Assembly (NCBI GenBank): GCA_028714075.1
Contig: JAQTMZ010000006.1
Coordinates: 1-64,000 of the forward strand
Length of the DNA stretch: 64,000 nucleotides
Direction of reading: 5' to 3'
Source: Gallionella sp.
GTDB taxonomy: Bacteria; Pseudomonadota; Gammaproteobacteria; Burkholderiales; Gallionellaceae
Each line of letters starts with the position of its first letter. The stretch's first letter is position 1. Below are positions 27,891 through 39,811 of this stretch, piece by piece. Both the position numbers and the translations under genes were made by a program. The notes beneath the pieces were generated by a model. That model searched no databases and was not told the DNA's origin. It worked only from the letters and a program-made list of their open reading frames with translations.

Positions 27891-28325
27891 TCATGCATCT
27901 ATATCAAAATGATGGGATGGCGTATCACCGTTAGATTCATGAGCATACTCAAACAGATGGAGTTGCTGGTCGTGTGATATCTTCGCGGTAATTGCGGGGT
28001 TGGGCACTTCTTGATTTTGTGGCAGCAGACATTTGCGGATAGTGGTCCATTTCACTTCTCCATTCGGCAATGTATTGAACAAGCTGATGGCCAGCTCCTG
28101 CGTCAACACATCAGAATTTATGCCTTCTACCACATACACCTCGCATTCGTATTGACCACCATGTGCCTTGAGAATTTCCACACGATCATGATGAGCAAGC
28201 ATTGCATTATGCAAACCCAGCCTGGTAGGCGGGTGGATTGAATAATCGGCCAAGCGCGGCGAACCATCCGCTTTGCGGAATTCCGCTGGCAGAAAGGATG
28301 ACCAGTAGCGGACTACGAATTGCAT
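27891..28325 (-). CDS. Hypothetical protein (144 aa)
   Basis: The 144-residue soluble protein is not recognised. It contains RLGLHNAMLAHHDRVEILKAHGGQYECEVYVVEG and a His-rich end (DQQLHLFEYAHESNGDTPSHHFDIDA), with no membrane segment. The start overlaps by 13 bases the end of a 40-residue frame (28313-28435) on the same strand, suggesting coupled translation. It lies between the two Adhesin_E-like paralogues, all on the minus strand, in an AT-richer accessory stretch. Confidence 0.6.
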   Translation of the reverse strand: MQFVVRYWSSFLPAEFRKADGSPRLADYSIHPPTRLGLHNAMLAHHDRVEILKAHGGQYECEVYVVEGINSDVLTQELAISLFNTLPNGEVKWTTIRKCLLPQNQEVPNPAITAKISHDQQLHLFEYAHESNGDTPSHHFDIDA

Positions 28326-28435
28326 TGGCTCACGGCTACGGCATCAAAAGTCACCTTGACCGCAAGCTCTATATCTTTCAATTGCAGTTGGGTGTAGAGG
28401 ATAGTAAGACATTCGGTGAGGTCGGAGCAGGTCAT
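28313..28435 (-). CDS. Possible 40-aa peptide upstream of the 144-aa gene
   Basis: This short frame encodes MTCSDLTECLTILYTQLQLK and 20 further residues, with three Cys. Its stop lies 13 bases inside the next gene. Only a distant AGGA precedes it, so translation is uncertain. It may be a coupling leader peptide, or the displaced N-terminal part of the next gene after a frameshift. Confidence 0.35.
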   Translation of the reverse strand: MTCSDLTECLTILYTQLQLKDIELAVKVTFDAVAVSQCNS

Positions 28436-28576
28436 TGCCGTGATTGGTGTCCTAGTTAGTGGCCGGTTATTATTCTAGCCCACCGCGCTACCCACCGAAA
28501 GAAAACCGCCGGGCTATCTCTAGCACCGGCGGGATTGTGAATTAATTGCAGCAAGGTAGCCCCTGCCTGATATGGG

Positions 28577-28807
28577 TTATTGCTTTAACCAGACATGCGA
28601 CGAATTGTTTTTACAACCACTTCGTGCAGGTACATTTTTTGTTTTCACCACCAGCCCGCAATTTTTACACGAATAACTTATATCCCCAATTTCTCCCAGA
28701 AGAAACCAGGTGTGCGCCGAAGAAGCGGAACAACCGTTTTGACCCGGGCTGCCCTCTCTTTTAGTAGTATTACCGCAGTTTTTACAACAGTACCATTTTA
28801 GTGCCAT
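28577..28807 (-). CDS. Small protein with two tandem zinc-ribbon-like repeats
   Basis: With ATG 28807 as start the protein has 76 residues. It consists of two similar units: YCCKNCGNTTKREGSPGQNG and CSASSAHTW, then YSCKNCGLVVKTKNVPARSG and CKNNSSHVW. Each unit carries CxxC plus a later Cys and His, suitable for binding one zinc ion per repeat. Such proteins usually bind nucleic acid or other proteins. The frame extends upstream to 28891, but the extra 28 residues are unlike the repeats and start codon support is better at 28807. The function is unknown. Confidence 0.7.
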   Translation of the reverse strand: MALKWYCCKNCGNTTKREGSPGQNGCSASSAHTWFLLGEIGDISYSCKNCGLVVKTKNVPARSGCKNNSSHVWLKQ

Positions 28808-28950
28808 ATTAATAATCTCTTTTAAAATTTCTGTTCCGTTAGTCTGGAGTACTGTCAGTGCCTTCTCGCCCCCTGGGTCAGGGTTTCGCAATCGACTGCA
28901 CTCATAAGCTCTCCACCAGTTGCCCGGTTAATTTCCGGATAGCGGCTCAC

Positions 28951-29343
28951 CTACTTCTTGCCACAGGCGATTTTCCACAAAGCCGCACCAGCACTGCCAA
29001 GCGATACTGGGTACCACTTTGGATGATTCAGGGTTTCATTATAAACCATTTCACCCGCGCCCATAAGTTCGGAGTGGAAAGAAAAATAAAGTTGTCTACT
29101 TTGCTCTCCCTTGCAGTCGAATTCGTCTTGCCCCTTCATCGACATATACGCTTTACCGTTAGCCGCCGTGTCGGCCTTCTTGAAGTCATCCAGCCACCAC
29201 ATTTTTACTATGTTACCCGTCTTGCTGATAGTGGCGGAGTCGGCGTAGGTGGTACTGCTATCGCCGCTGCCAACCGTTACCCACTCCGCCATCGCACTAC
29301 TGCTCGCAACAACCAACAGCGCCATCAAAATAACCTTACGCAT
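28951..29343 (-). CDS. Secreted Adhesin_E-like protein, copy 2
   Basis: This 130-residue precursor is a paralogue of the gene at 27385-27783. The signal peptides differ at only a few positions (MRKVILMALLVVASSSAMA) and the mature parts share TYADSATISKTGNIVKMWWLDDF, EFDCKGEQSRQL and a WKIACGKK end. The DNA around both start codons is also nearly identical, including the upstream CGCATTACGCCCCCTTA context read on the plus strand. A local duplication followed by divergence is likely. Confidence 0.8.
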   Translation of the reverse strand: MRKVILMALLVVASSSAMAEWVTVGSGDSSTTYADSATISKTGNIVKMWWLDDFKKADTAANGKAYMSMKGQDEFDCKGEQSRQLYFSFHSELMGAGEMVYNETLNHPKWYPVSLGSAGAALWKIACGKK

Positions 29344-29401
29344 TACGCCCCCTTACACCCTGTTTAAAATTCCATTCCGCCACATATTGCCAAAGCATTA
29401 A

Positions 29402-30412
29402 CTAATGCGCCTTGAACCTGATCTTGTATTTCAAATCGGATTGGGCTGCCAACCATTCAAGGGACTTTCCATTGACCTCTGCATAGGGATACATGAAGTA
29501 GTTCAGAGGGCCGTCATTCTGGCGCGGGTTCAGGTAATACCCTCTTCCCCCCCTTGCCAGTGCAATTCTGTACGGGTCAACTCCGCCAAAATAATAGTCT
29601 ATTTTATCTTGAGCGCCATTAATATCCAGTTTATCTGCCAACATGATTTTTCTGACGTCAGCGGCATCTGCCGGAACCCAGCCGTAGCCAGGCACATAGA
29701 ACTCAGCCCAGCAGTGGTATCCGCCGGTCATATCCTCTTCGTCTTTCTTGCCCAGCCTGAGACCGAACACTTCACGCGCCGGCACTCCGGCTGCCCTGGC
29801 AACTGAAACAAAGACCGAGCTTATATCGGCACACTTCCCGCCCTTCTTCGCGATCACTTTTTCAACTTCGCCGGTGCCGCATCCCTTGACGTCCGGATCT
29901 CTTACCGTATTTTCGACCACCCACTGGTAAACAGCCCGGGCCTTTTCGCTAATCTTTTGCCTGTCGTTAGTTATGCCGAGGGCAATTTCCCTGACCTTGC
30001 CATCCGTCGGAATGAACGCGGTGCTTTTAAGATATTCATTTATCTCAACAGGCATAGCGGACTCCACTGCGGGAAAATCCTTCTTCATCAACTCCTTGAC
30101 CGTGGCATCGAAGGTCAGAGTAATAGCCCGGTCTTTGGTCGGCGTTGTCCACTCGGCGTAAAGGGCAAGGTTGCCGGTTTCTTTCTCACGATAAATGCCG
30201 CTTTGCGAGAAATTGCCGCTTATCCTGACATGCGATATATCCTGCACATTGTCCGAGACAGGGTATGGAATCCAGACCCTCACATCCCGGCTGTCATCCG
30301 GGGCGGCGATGGTAACGGCCAGTGCGACCTCTCCGCTCCTGCCCCCGGCCATTGAGGAACAAGGAAAAATAAGCAGCGCACAGAGAAGCGCCCATGACAT
30401 TCGTGTAAACAT
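29402..30412 (-). CDS. Secreted transglutaminase-like protein
   Basis: The 336-residue precursor has a signal peptide (MFTRMSWALLCALLIFPCSSMA), a beta-rich N-terminal half and a transglutaminase/protease-like core. The catalytic triad is complete: Cys194 in GGKCADISS, His233 in GGYHCWAEFY and Asp249 in VPADAADV. Bacterial members usually act as cysteine proteases or amidases in the periplasm. No partner genes (for example an alpha-E or ATP-grasp gene) are nearby, so the substrate is unknown. It is downstream of fumC on the same strand with a 94-base gap. Confidence 0.85.
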   Translation of the reverse strand: MFTRMSWALLCALLIFPCSSMAGGRSGEVALAVTIAAPDDSRDVRVWIPYPVSDNVQDISHVRISGNFSQSGIYREKETGNLALYAEWTTPTKDRAITLTFDATVKELMKKDFPAVESAMPVEINEYLKSTAFIPTDGKVREIALGITNDRQKISEKARAVYQWVVENTVRDPDVKGCGTGEVEKVIAKKGGKCADISSVFVSVARAAGVPAREVFGLRLGKKDEEDMTGGYHCWAEFYVPGYGWVPADAADVRKIMLADKLDINGAQDKIDYYFGGVDPYRIALARGGRGYYLNPRQNDGPLNYFMYPYAEVNGKSLEWLAAQSDLKYKIRFKAH

Positions 30413-30506
30413 TCAGATTCCTTAATTTTTACAATAAAAAACGACCAGAGACAGCGAGGGGGGTATTGGATAACAGGACAAGACCAACGAATAACCGGAC
30501 AGCCTC

Positions 30507-31901
30507 TCAGATCGCCTTGGGATGCACCATCTCCGCCGCCTGCACCCATCGGTCGAAGTCGGCTTCCGTGACATAGCCCAATGCCAGTGCCGCCTGCTTC
30601 AGCGTGCTGCCGTCGCGGTGGGCACACTTGGCGATTTCGGCGGCGCGATCATAGCCGATATGCGGGGTCAGCGCGGTCACCAGCATCAGGGAGCGCTCCA
30701 TCTGCTCCCTGATACGTTCACGATTGGCCTCGATGCCGCGCACGCAATGCTCCTCGAAGCTCGCCATGCCGTCGGCCAGCAGGCGCACGCTCTGCGCAAA
30801 ATTGTGCGCGATGAGCGGCTTGAACACATTCAGCTCGAAATTGCCCGAAGCCCCGCCGATAGTGATCGCGACGTCGTTGCCGAACACCTGGCAGCACAGC
30901 ATGGTCAGCGCTTCGCACTGGGTCGGGTTCACCTTGCCCGGCATGATCGAGCTGCCCGGCTCGTTTTCCGGGATGCTGATTTCGCCCAGCCCGGAGCGCG
31001 GCCCGGAGGCCAGCCAGCGCACGTCGTTGGCGATTTTCATCAGCGCGACCGCCAGCGTTTTGAGCGCGCCATGTGCCGCCACCAGCGCGTCGTGCGCGGC
31101 CAGCGCGGCGAACTTGTTGGCGGCACTCTTGAACGGCAGGCCGGTGCTGCGCGCCAGCTCGGCGGCGACGCGTTCGCCGAATTCGGCATGGGTGTTCAGC
31201 CCGGTGCCCACCGCCGTGCCGCCTGCCGCCAACTGGCACAGCGGCGCCAGCGTGGCGCGAATGGCCGATTCGGCGAGATGCAGTTGCGCCGCGTAACCGG
31301 AAAATTCCTGCCCCAGGGTCAGCGGCGTGGCATCCTGCAAATGGGTGCGCCCGATCTTGACGATGCCGACGAATGCGGCGGATTTCTTCTCCAGCGTCGC
31401 GCGCAATGCGTTCAGTGCCGGAAGCAGTTTTTGCGTGATGCCGATTGTGGCGGCCACATGCATCGCGGTGGGCAATATATCGTTGGACGACTGGCCGAGA
31501 TTGACCGCATCGTTGGGATGAACCAGGCGGCTTTCGCCGCGCATGCCGCCGAGCAATTCCGAAGCGCGGTTAGCGAGCACCTCGTTCATGTTCATGTTGC
31601 TCTGCGTGCCCGAGCCGGTCTGCCACACGGACAGCGGAAACTCCAAGTCATGCTGGCCGGCCAGCACCTCGTCCGCCGCCTGCACGATGGCGTCCGCCTT
31701 CTCCCCGTTCAGCAATCCCAGGTCGCGGTTGACCAGCGCAGCGGCGCGTTTGACTGTGGCGAGCGCCATGATGATCTCATCCGGCATGCGCTCGGTCGAG
31801 ATATGGAAATATTGCAGCGAACGCTGCGTCTGCGCGCCCCACAGATGCTCGGCAGGGACTTCGATAAGGCCGAATGAATCACGTTCTGTTCTGGTGGGCA
31901 T
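30507..31901 (-). CDS. fumC: Fumarate hydratase, class II
   Basis: FumC interconverts fumarate and malate in the TCA cycle as an iron-free homotetramer. The 464-residue protein carries the superfamily signature [13 protein letters not shown] (about residues 315-327). It also has [14 protein letters not shown] near residue 98 and [14 protein letters not shown] around 130. ATG 31901 is used because AGGAG lies eight bases upstream; the frame continues 11 residues further without support. Acn and Fum being close neighbours on one strand (fumC-kup-acnA region) is mild evidence of a metabolic cluster. Confidence 0.95.
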   Translation of the reverse strand: MPTRTERDSFGLIEVPAEHLWGAQTQRSLQYFHISTERMPDEIIMALATVKRAAALVNRDLGLLNGEKADAIVQAADEVLAGQHDLEFPLSVWQTGSGTQSNMNMNEVLANRASELLGGMRGESRLVHPNDAVNLGQSSNDILPTAMHVAATIGITQKLLPALNALRATLEKKSAAFVGIVKIGRTHLQDATPLTLGQEFSGYAAQLHLAESAIRATLAPLCQLAAGGTAVGTGLNTHAEFGERVAAELARSTGLPFKSAANKFAALAAHDALVAAHGALKTLAVALMKIANDVRWLASGPRSGLGEISIPENEPGSSIMPGKVNPTQCEALTMLCCQVFGNDVAITIGGASGNFELNVFKPLIAHNFAQSVRLLADGMASFEEHCVRGIEANRERIREQMERSLMLVTALTPHIGYDRAAEIAKCAHRDGSTLKQAALALGYVTEADFDRWVQAAEMVHPKAI

Positions 31902-31988
31902 GATATTTTCTCCTGAAAAATTCCGGGCATCCAATGTATCGAAGACACCACATTTAGAGCTGCCAGTGCACTATGCCATTTTTTATGG

Positions 31989-33884
31989 CTATATTTCTAC
32001 CCGGGTCCCCATCTCGATAACGCGATTGGTGGGAATCTTGAAGAAGTCTGACGCACTCATGGCATTTTTTGACAACACGATGAATAATCGTTCGCGCCAC
32101 TTCATCATGCCGGGCTTGGTAGCCGAAACGATCAAGGCGCGCGAGGTAAAGAACGAGGTGCTCATCATGTCGAATTTCAAACCCAGCGAGGCACATAACT
32201 CCAGCGCTGCCGGGATGTCGGGTGTTTCCATAAAGCCGTAGAAAACTCTTACCCGGTAGAAATTCTTGCCCATATCGTCGATCAATAGCCGGTTACCTTT
32301 GGTGACGTAAGGCTTATCCTCGACAATGACGGTAAGCAGAATATTGCGTTCGTGCAGCACCTGATTGTGTTTGAGATTGTGCATTAGCGCGGAAGGCGCG
32401 CCTTCGCCAATGGCGGCCAAAAATACGGCGGTGCCATGCACCCGGTCAATGCTGTCCGCGCTATCCAGCACTACCTGAATGGGCACGGATTGGCGGCCGA
32501 CCTCGTCGAATAATAATTTCCGGCCGCGCTTCCAGGTGGTGAGTACCACAAATGAAATGGCTGCGATGCCCAAAGGGAACCAGCCTCCTTGCGGAATCTT
32601 TATGGCATTGGCCGAGAAGTAGGCCAAATCGACGCTCAGGAATATGCCGATCAGCGGGATGACCAGCAGCGGCGACCAGCGCCAGGCCACCAGCACAAAG
32701 GTGATCAATATGGTGTCGATCGTCATCGTGCCGGTGACGGCGATGCCATACGCCGCGGCCAGATTGCTGGAGCTTTGAAAGGTGAGTACCAGATAAATGA
32801 CCGCCAGATAAAGTGTCCAGTTGGTCAAAGGCACGTAGATTTGGCCATGCGCCTTATCGGAAGTCTGGCGAATCTCCATGCGCGGCAGGAAGCCCATCTG
32901 CACCGATTGGCTTGCCACCGAAAATGCGCCGGAGATCACCGCTTGCGAAGCGATCACCGTGGCGGCGGTGGCAAGCAACACCATCGGTATCAGCGCCCAT
33001 GCCGGAGCGAGCAGGTAGAAAGGGTTTTCGATGGCCTGCGGGTTGTTCAGCAACAGCGCGCCTTGCCCGAAGTAGTTCAGCACCAAGGCAGGCAGCACGA
33101 AAGTAAACCAGGTAAGGCGGATCGGGAATTTCCCGAAATGTCCCATGTCGGTGTAGAGGGCTTCGCCTCCGGTCACGGCCAGTACCACGGAGCCGAGCGT
33201 GAGAAAAGACAGCCACGGGTCGAGAATGAGAAAATGGTAGGCATAGAGCGGATTGAGCGCAAGCAGCACATGCGGGCTTTGTGCGATGGACAGTGCGCCC
33301 AGGAGTCCCAAGGTGGCGAACCAAAAGATCATGATCGGGCCGAACGCCATACCCATCGCACCTGTGCCATGCTTTTGCACCATGAACAATGCGGTAAGTA
33401 TCATGACTGTGACAGGGAGCACGTAGCTGCCGAGTTGCGGGGCGACAACATTCAGGCCTTCGACGGCGGAGAGTACCGAAATGGCGGGGGTGATCATGCT
33501 GTCGCCATAAAACAATGCGGCGGCAAATACCCCCAGTATTGCAATGAGCCATTTGGTTTGGGGACGTCCTGCATTCAGCTCACTGGCCAATGCCAGCAGG
33601 GCCAACGAACCGCCTTCACCGCGATTATCCGCGCGCATGATGATGGTCACATATTTGAGCGACACCAGCAGCATGATGGTCCAGAACATCACGGAGAGCA
33701 CGCCCAGCACGTTGGCTTCTATTACCGGCAAGGGGTGATGGCCTGCGAAAGTCTCTTTTATGGCATACAGCGGGCTGGTGCCGATGTCGCCGTACACCAC
33801 GCCGATTGCGCCCAGCGTGAGGGTGGATAACTTCTGTTTTGCCTGCGTATTGCTCACTTCGCCTCCAGCTTTATTCTCCCCCAT
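31989..33884 (-). CDS. kup: Potassium uptake protein Kup
   Basis: Kup is a low-affinity K+/H+ symporter of the inner membrane. The 631-residue protein has the family start [20 protein letters not shown], about twelve membrane helices up to residue 450, and a C-terminal cytoplasmic part ([26 protein letters not shown]). The conserved [15 protein letters not shown] segment is present as [11 protein letters not shown]. Length is normal. It is divergent from nothing on the right; acnA precedes it on the same strand by 151 bases with no strong terminator visible. Confidence 0.94.
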   Translation of the reverse strand: MGENKAGGEVSNTQAKQKLSTLTLGAIGVVYGDIGTSPLYAIKETFAGHHPLPVIEANVLGVLSVMFWTIMLLVSLKYVTIIMRADNRGEGGSLALLALASELNAGRPQTKWLIAILGVFAAALFYGDSMITPAISVLSAVEGLNVVAPQLGSYVLPVTVMILTALFMVQKHGTGAMGMAFGPIMIFWFATLGLLGALSIAQSPHVLLALNPLYAYHFLILDPWLSFLTLGSVVLAVTGGEALYTDMGHFGKFPIRLTWFTFVLPALVLNYFGQGALLLNNPQAIENPFYLLAPAWALIPMVLLATAATVIASQAVISGAFSVASQSVQMGFLPRMEIRQTSDKAHGQIYVPLTNWTLYLAVIYLVLTFQSSSNLAAAYGIAVTGTMTIDTILITFVLVAWRWSPLLVIPLIGIFLSVDLAYFSANAIKIPQGGWFPLGIAAISFVVLTTWKRGRKLLFDEVGRQSVPIQVVLDSADSIDRVHGTAVFLAAIGEGAPSALMHNLKHNQVLHERNILLTVIVEDKPYVTKGNRLLIDDMGKNFYRVRVFYGFMETPDIPAALELCASLGLKFDMMSTSFFTSRALIVSATKPGMMKWRERLFIVLSKNAMSASDFFKIPTNRVIEMGTRVEI

Positions 33885-34035
33885 CTTTTTTGGAGGGAAG
33901 AACGAGGCGGCACTCTACTCTTGGTAATTGCTAATAACAATCCTGATTTTCCGGGTGACTGCTTCAACACATATTCGTGCTCTTTAACACCATGTTTTAT
34001 CTCTGGTCAATCATGAAATCCGGGCACCCGAATTT

Positions 34036-36894
<2,859 letters not shown>

Positions 36895-37007
36895 GGCGAA
36901 GCCTCCGTGAACGGGATGCGAAGAGAGTCGCCGGATTATAGCGCGGCTGGAAAGGATAAGGCAGATGAAACCGCCATCTTATAAAACGCGACGATCAGCC
37001 AATTATT

Positions 37008-37043
37008 GAGGTTTATATGGAGGTTTATATGGAGGTTTATATG
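37008..37043 (+). repeat. Triple 12-bp repeat, each unit a ribosome site plus ATG
   Basis: The unit GAGGTTTATATG occurs three times head to tail. Each unit contains GAGG, a five-base spacer and ATG, and all three ATG are in one frame leading into a short open frame that ends TGA about 10 codons later. No larger gene follows. The surrounding 285-base gap (36895-37179) has no other gene; it also holds a short palindrome GTTCGCCCTGAGG...CGAAGGGC at 37057-37080 related to the one at 47652-47675. Confidence 0.85.
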
Positions 37044-37179
37044 AATCATTACACCCGTTCGCCCTGAGGTATCGAAGGGCAAAACAGCTCACTGCCTGGG
37101 GCTTCAATACGCTTTGAGTACCCCGTGCTGCGTGAAGTAGAAGCATCAACCCGAACGAAGTCTGAAACAGAGCGATCTG

Positions 37180-37548
37180 CTAGCGTGATGGACGTTTGGC
37201 CCAGTCAAACTCGACACCAGCCCCTTTGGCCGGAGATTCATCCACGCGGATCACCTCGCCCTCGATCACTTCGCCCTTGAACACTTCATCGGCAAAGGTA
37301 TCGCTCCGCATGGTCGCGCCTTGCGGGGGAAAATCCCGCATCTGCTCCTTCATCAGCTTGCGCAGCGCGCGCGTCTTCCACCACAGATAAGCGCCGCCGA
37401 ACACGACGACGATCAGGATGACCGCCAGCAGGAGCGCCGAAAACATCAGCGCCACACCGGCCAGCACGAGCGCCACGATGACCGTTGCCGTTTTGCGTAA
37501 CAGGCCGGGAGAATTGCCCGGTGCGGGAGAAATAAATTTGATCTGCAT
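37180..37548 (-). CDS. Small membrane protein of unknown function
   Basis: The 122-residue protein has a long hydrophobic region (about residues 18-58) that could hold two helices: KTATVIVALVLAGVALMFSALLLAVILIVVVFGGAYLWW in two halves. A basic segment follows (KTRALRKLMKEQMRDF), then an acidic C-terminal tail with two similar GEVIEGEVIRVDES phrases. The tail is probably cytoplasmic. The family resembles small uncharacterised betaproteobacterial membrane proteins. It is divergent from sufS, with 78 bases between starts. Confidence 0.7.
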   Translation of the reverse strand: MQIKFISPAPGNSPGLLRKTATVIVALVLAGVALMFSALLLAVILIVVVFGGAYLWWKTRALRKLMKEQMRDFPPQGATMRSDTFADEVFKGEVIEGEVIRVDESPAKGAGVEFDWAKRPSR

Positions 37549-37626
37549 GGCGCAATTTTATCGCATCCTTGCTGCGGGTGCGGCAGCGGTCGAGTAAGAT
37601 AGCCGCATCTCTGCTGGAAAAATACC

Positions 37627-38874
37627 GTGAACCAGAACGCCAACCCGCCCGCCGCGAGCCTCTTCAACGTCGAAACCATCCGCCGCGACTTCCCCATCCT
37701 GCAGCGCGAGGTACACGGCAAGCCGCTGATCTGGCTCGACAGCGCCGCGACGGCGCAAAAGCCGCAGGCCGTGATCGACCGCGTGGCGCGCTACTACGAG
37801 CACGAAAATTCCAACATCCATCGCGGCACCCATACGCTGGCGACCGGAGCCGATGCCGCCTATGAGGGCGCGCGCGCCAAAGTCGCCGCCTTTCTGGGCG
37901 CGGCCTCGCCGCAGGAGATCGTGTTCGTGCGCGGCACCACCGAAGGCCTCAACCTGCTCGCCGCCATCTTCGGCGAAACCCTGTTGCGGCCCGGCGACGA
38001 GATCCTGCTGACCGAGGCCGAGCACCACGCCAACATCGTGCCCTGGCAATTCGCCGCGAAGAAAACCGGCGCCGTGATCCGCGTCGCCCCGGTGGACGAC
38101 AACGGCGACATCCTCCTCGAAGAATACGCCCGCCTGCTCGGGCCGCGCACCCGCGTCGTCTCGATCACCCACATCTCCAACGTGCTCGGCACCGTGATGC
38201 CGATCCGCGAGATGACCGCGCTGGCCAAGCGCCATGGCGCCACCGTGGTGATCGACGGCGCGCAGGGCGTCCCGCATCGCCGCGTAAATGTGCGCGAGAT
38301 CGGCTGCGACTTCTACGTGTTCTCCGGGCACAAGCTGTTCGCCCCTACCGGCATCGGCGCGGTCTACGGCCGCATGGAAAAATGGGAACAACTCCCTCCC
38401 TGGCAGGGCGGCGGCAACATGGTCGACAAGGTCATGTTCGAGAACACCTCCTTCGCACAACCCCCGAAGAGATTCGAAGCAGGCACCCCCGCAGTCGCTT
38501 CCGCCGTCGGCTTGGGCGCGGCCATCGACTACCTGAACGGCATCGGGCTCGACGCAATAGAACGCTACGAAACCGAGCTGGTGGCTTATGCGCTGGAAGG
38601 GCTAGGCAGCGTTGGCGGCCTGCGCCTGATCGGCATGCCGAAAGATCGGGGCGGCGTCATCTCCTTCGTGATCGAGGGCATCCCGGACCTGGAAGTCGCC
38701 AGTGCGCTCGATGCGGAAGGCATCGCGGTGCGCGCCGGAACCCATTGCGCGCAACCGATCCTGCGGCGCTTCGGGCTGGAGTCCAGCGTCCGGCCCTCGT
38801 TCGCGTTCTACAACACCAAGGCCGAGGCGGGCGCGCTGATTGAAACGCTGCACAGTATCGGTGCGCGCCGGTAG
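37627..38874 (+). CDS. sufS: Cysteine desulfurase SufS
   Basis: SufS removes sulfur from cysteine for Fe-S cluster assembly. The 415-residue PLP enzyme shows the cofactor Lys236 in SGHKLFAPTG and the active-site Cys374 in RAGTHCAQPIL, the short-loop type typical of group II enzymes. The N-terminal FPILQREVHGKPLIWLDSAAT and NIHRGTHTL segments match SufS. It starts with GTG. No other suf genes (sufB, C, D, U) are adjacent, which is unusual; it could also be a CsdA-type enzyme working with a distant partner. Confidence 0.88.
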   Translation: MNQNANPPAASLFNVETIRRDFPILQREVHGKPLIWLDSAATAQKPQAVIDRVARYYEHENSNIHRGTHTLATGADAAYEGARAKVAAFLGAASPQEIVFVRGTTEGLNLLAAIFGETLLRPGDEILLTEAEHHANIVPWQFAAKKTGAVIRVAPVDDNGDILLEEYARLLGPRTRVVSITHISNVLGTVMPIREMTALAKRHGATVVIDGAQGVPHRRVNVREIGCDFYVFSGHKLFAPTGIGAVYGRMEKWEQLPPWQGGGNMVDKVMFENTSFAQPPKRFEAGTPAVASAVGLGAAIDYLNGIGLDAIERYETELVAYALEGLGSVGGLRLIGMPKDRGGVISFVIEGIPDLEVASALDAEGIAVRAGTHCAQPILRRFGLESSVRPSFAFYNTKAEAGALIETLHSIGARR

Positions 38875-38931
38875 CGCTTGTTTCAGATACCGTGCGGGCT
38901 CCGGTCGCGTGGCCGGGGTTAACGTAACAGG

Positions 38932-38958
38932 CTGCCAAGCAGCATAGTTTGGTATAAT
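38932..38958 (+). promoter_or_regulatory. Putative promoter of the Fic module
   Basis: TATAAT at 38953-38958 is a perfect -10 box. The best upstream match, CTGCCA at 38932-38937, is only 15 bases away, so the -35 is weak. The antitoxin start follows at 39009. Confidence 0.4.
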
Positions 38959-39008
38959 TATCGGCCACGATGCTTGCCGCGCTGGCGAGTCGCTTATGGG
39001 AGAAAACG

Positions 39009-39167
39009 ATGCAAGTCAGCCCTAGCCTGAACCGGAAAATCGCCCAAGTTGTCCAGACCTCGATGCGGATTGAAGGCTGCAAACCGGTGCAATCTGACAC
39101 AGTCAAACAGCAGGCCAAAGTCCTGATGGAGCAGCATCGTGTCCAAGTATCAGTTCACCGAAAGTAA
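39009..39167 (+). CDS. Fic antitoxin, VbhA/FicA type
   Basis: The 52-residue protein carries the class I Fic-inhibitory motif (S/T)xxxE(G/N) as Ser18-Met-Arg-Ile-Glu22-Gly23 in QTSMRIEGCKP. In known pairs this helix places its Glu in the Fic active site and blocks AMP transfer. ATG 39009 has GGAG six bases upstream and is preferred to the in-frame ATG at 38970. It overlaps the Fic gene by 29 bases, the usual layout of such modules. Confidence 0.85.
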   Translation: MQVSPSLNRKIAQVVQTSMRIEGCKPVQSDTVKQQAKVLMEQHRVQVSVHRK

Positions 39168-39777
39168 CATCTATCTTCCCGGCTCGGATATCCCAAAAAA
39201 CAACCTGGGAATAGAAACGCCGGATTTGTTGCACGAAGTGGAAGCAACGCTGCTGCAACAAGCCTACACCCGCTTCATCACCGAACTCGATTCCTCTGTC
39301 CGCTTCGACGAAAATTACTTCAGATCGCTGCACCGCGACACCTACGAATCCCTGTACGAATGGGCGGGTCTGTACCGTACCGTTGACATGAGCAAGGGCA
39401 GCTCGTTGTTCTGCCGTGCAGCCCACCTTGAACAGCAAGTCCGCCGCTTCTTCCGCGAACTGGAACAAGAGCAATACCTGAAACAGGCAGCAGACTGGCC
39501 AATAGAAAAGTTCGCCGAACGACTCGCCCATTACCAATCCGAACTGATTGCGCTGCATCCGTTTTACGAACTCAACGGACGCATCACCCGCCTGTTCTTC
39601 GATCTCATAGCCGTGTACAACGGCTATGAACCCATCGACTACAGCCAGGCACTGGCAGAAGGCCCCTCAGGTCTGAACACCTACATCGAAGCCTCCATCC
39701 TGTGCGTCCAGCACGCCGACAGCAGCAGATTGCGGCAGATCGTCCTGCAAGGGCTGCAACGAACAGGTATGGATTAA
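39139..39777 (+). CDS. Fic-domain toxin (probable AMP transferase)
   Basis: The 212-residue protein has a Fic core with the motif HPFYELNGRITR (residues 140-151). In the canonical HPFx(D/E)GNGRxxR the catalytic His, acidic residue, Asn and both Arg are present here, but the first Gly is Leu145. FicT-type proteins inactivate gyrase and topoisomerase IV by AMPylation, so the same target is possible but not shown. GTG 39139 is the start, with GGAG seven bases upstream inside the antitoxin gene. Together with the upstream gene it forms a class I Fic toxin-antitoxin pair. Confidence 0.87.
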   Translation: MSKYQFTESNIYLPGSDIPKNNLGIETPDLLHEVEATLLQQAYTRFITELDSSVRFDENYFRSLHRDTYESLYEWAGLYRTVDMSKGSSLFCRAAHLEQQVRRFFRELEQEQYLKQAADWPIEKFAERLAHYQSELIALHPFYELNGRITRLFFDLIAVYNGYEPIDYSQALAEGPSGLNTYIEASILCVQHADSSRLRQIVLQGLQRTGMD

Positions 39778-39811
39778 AACGATTCAAAGCTGAACCACCC
39801 TTTATGATTGC

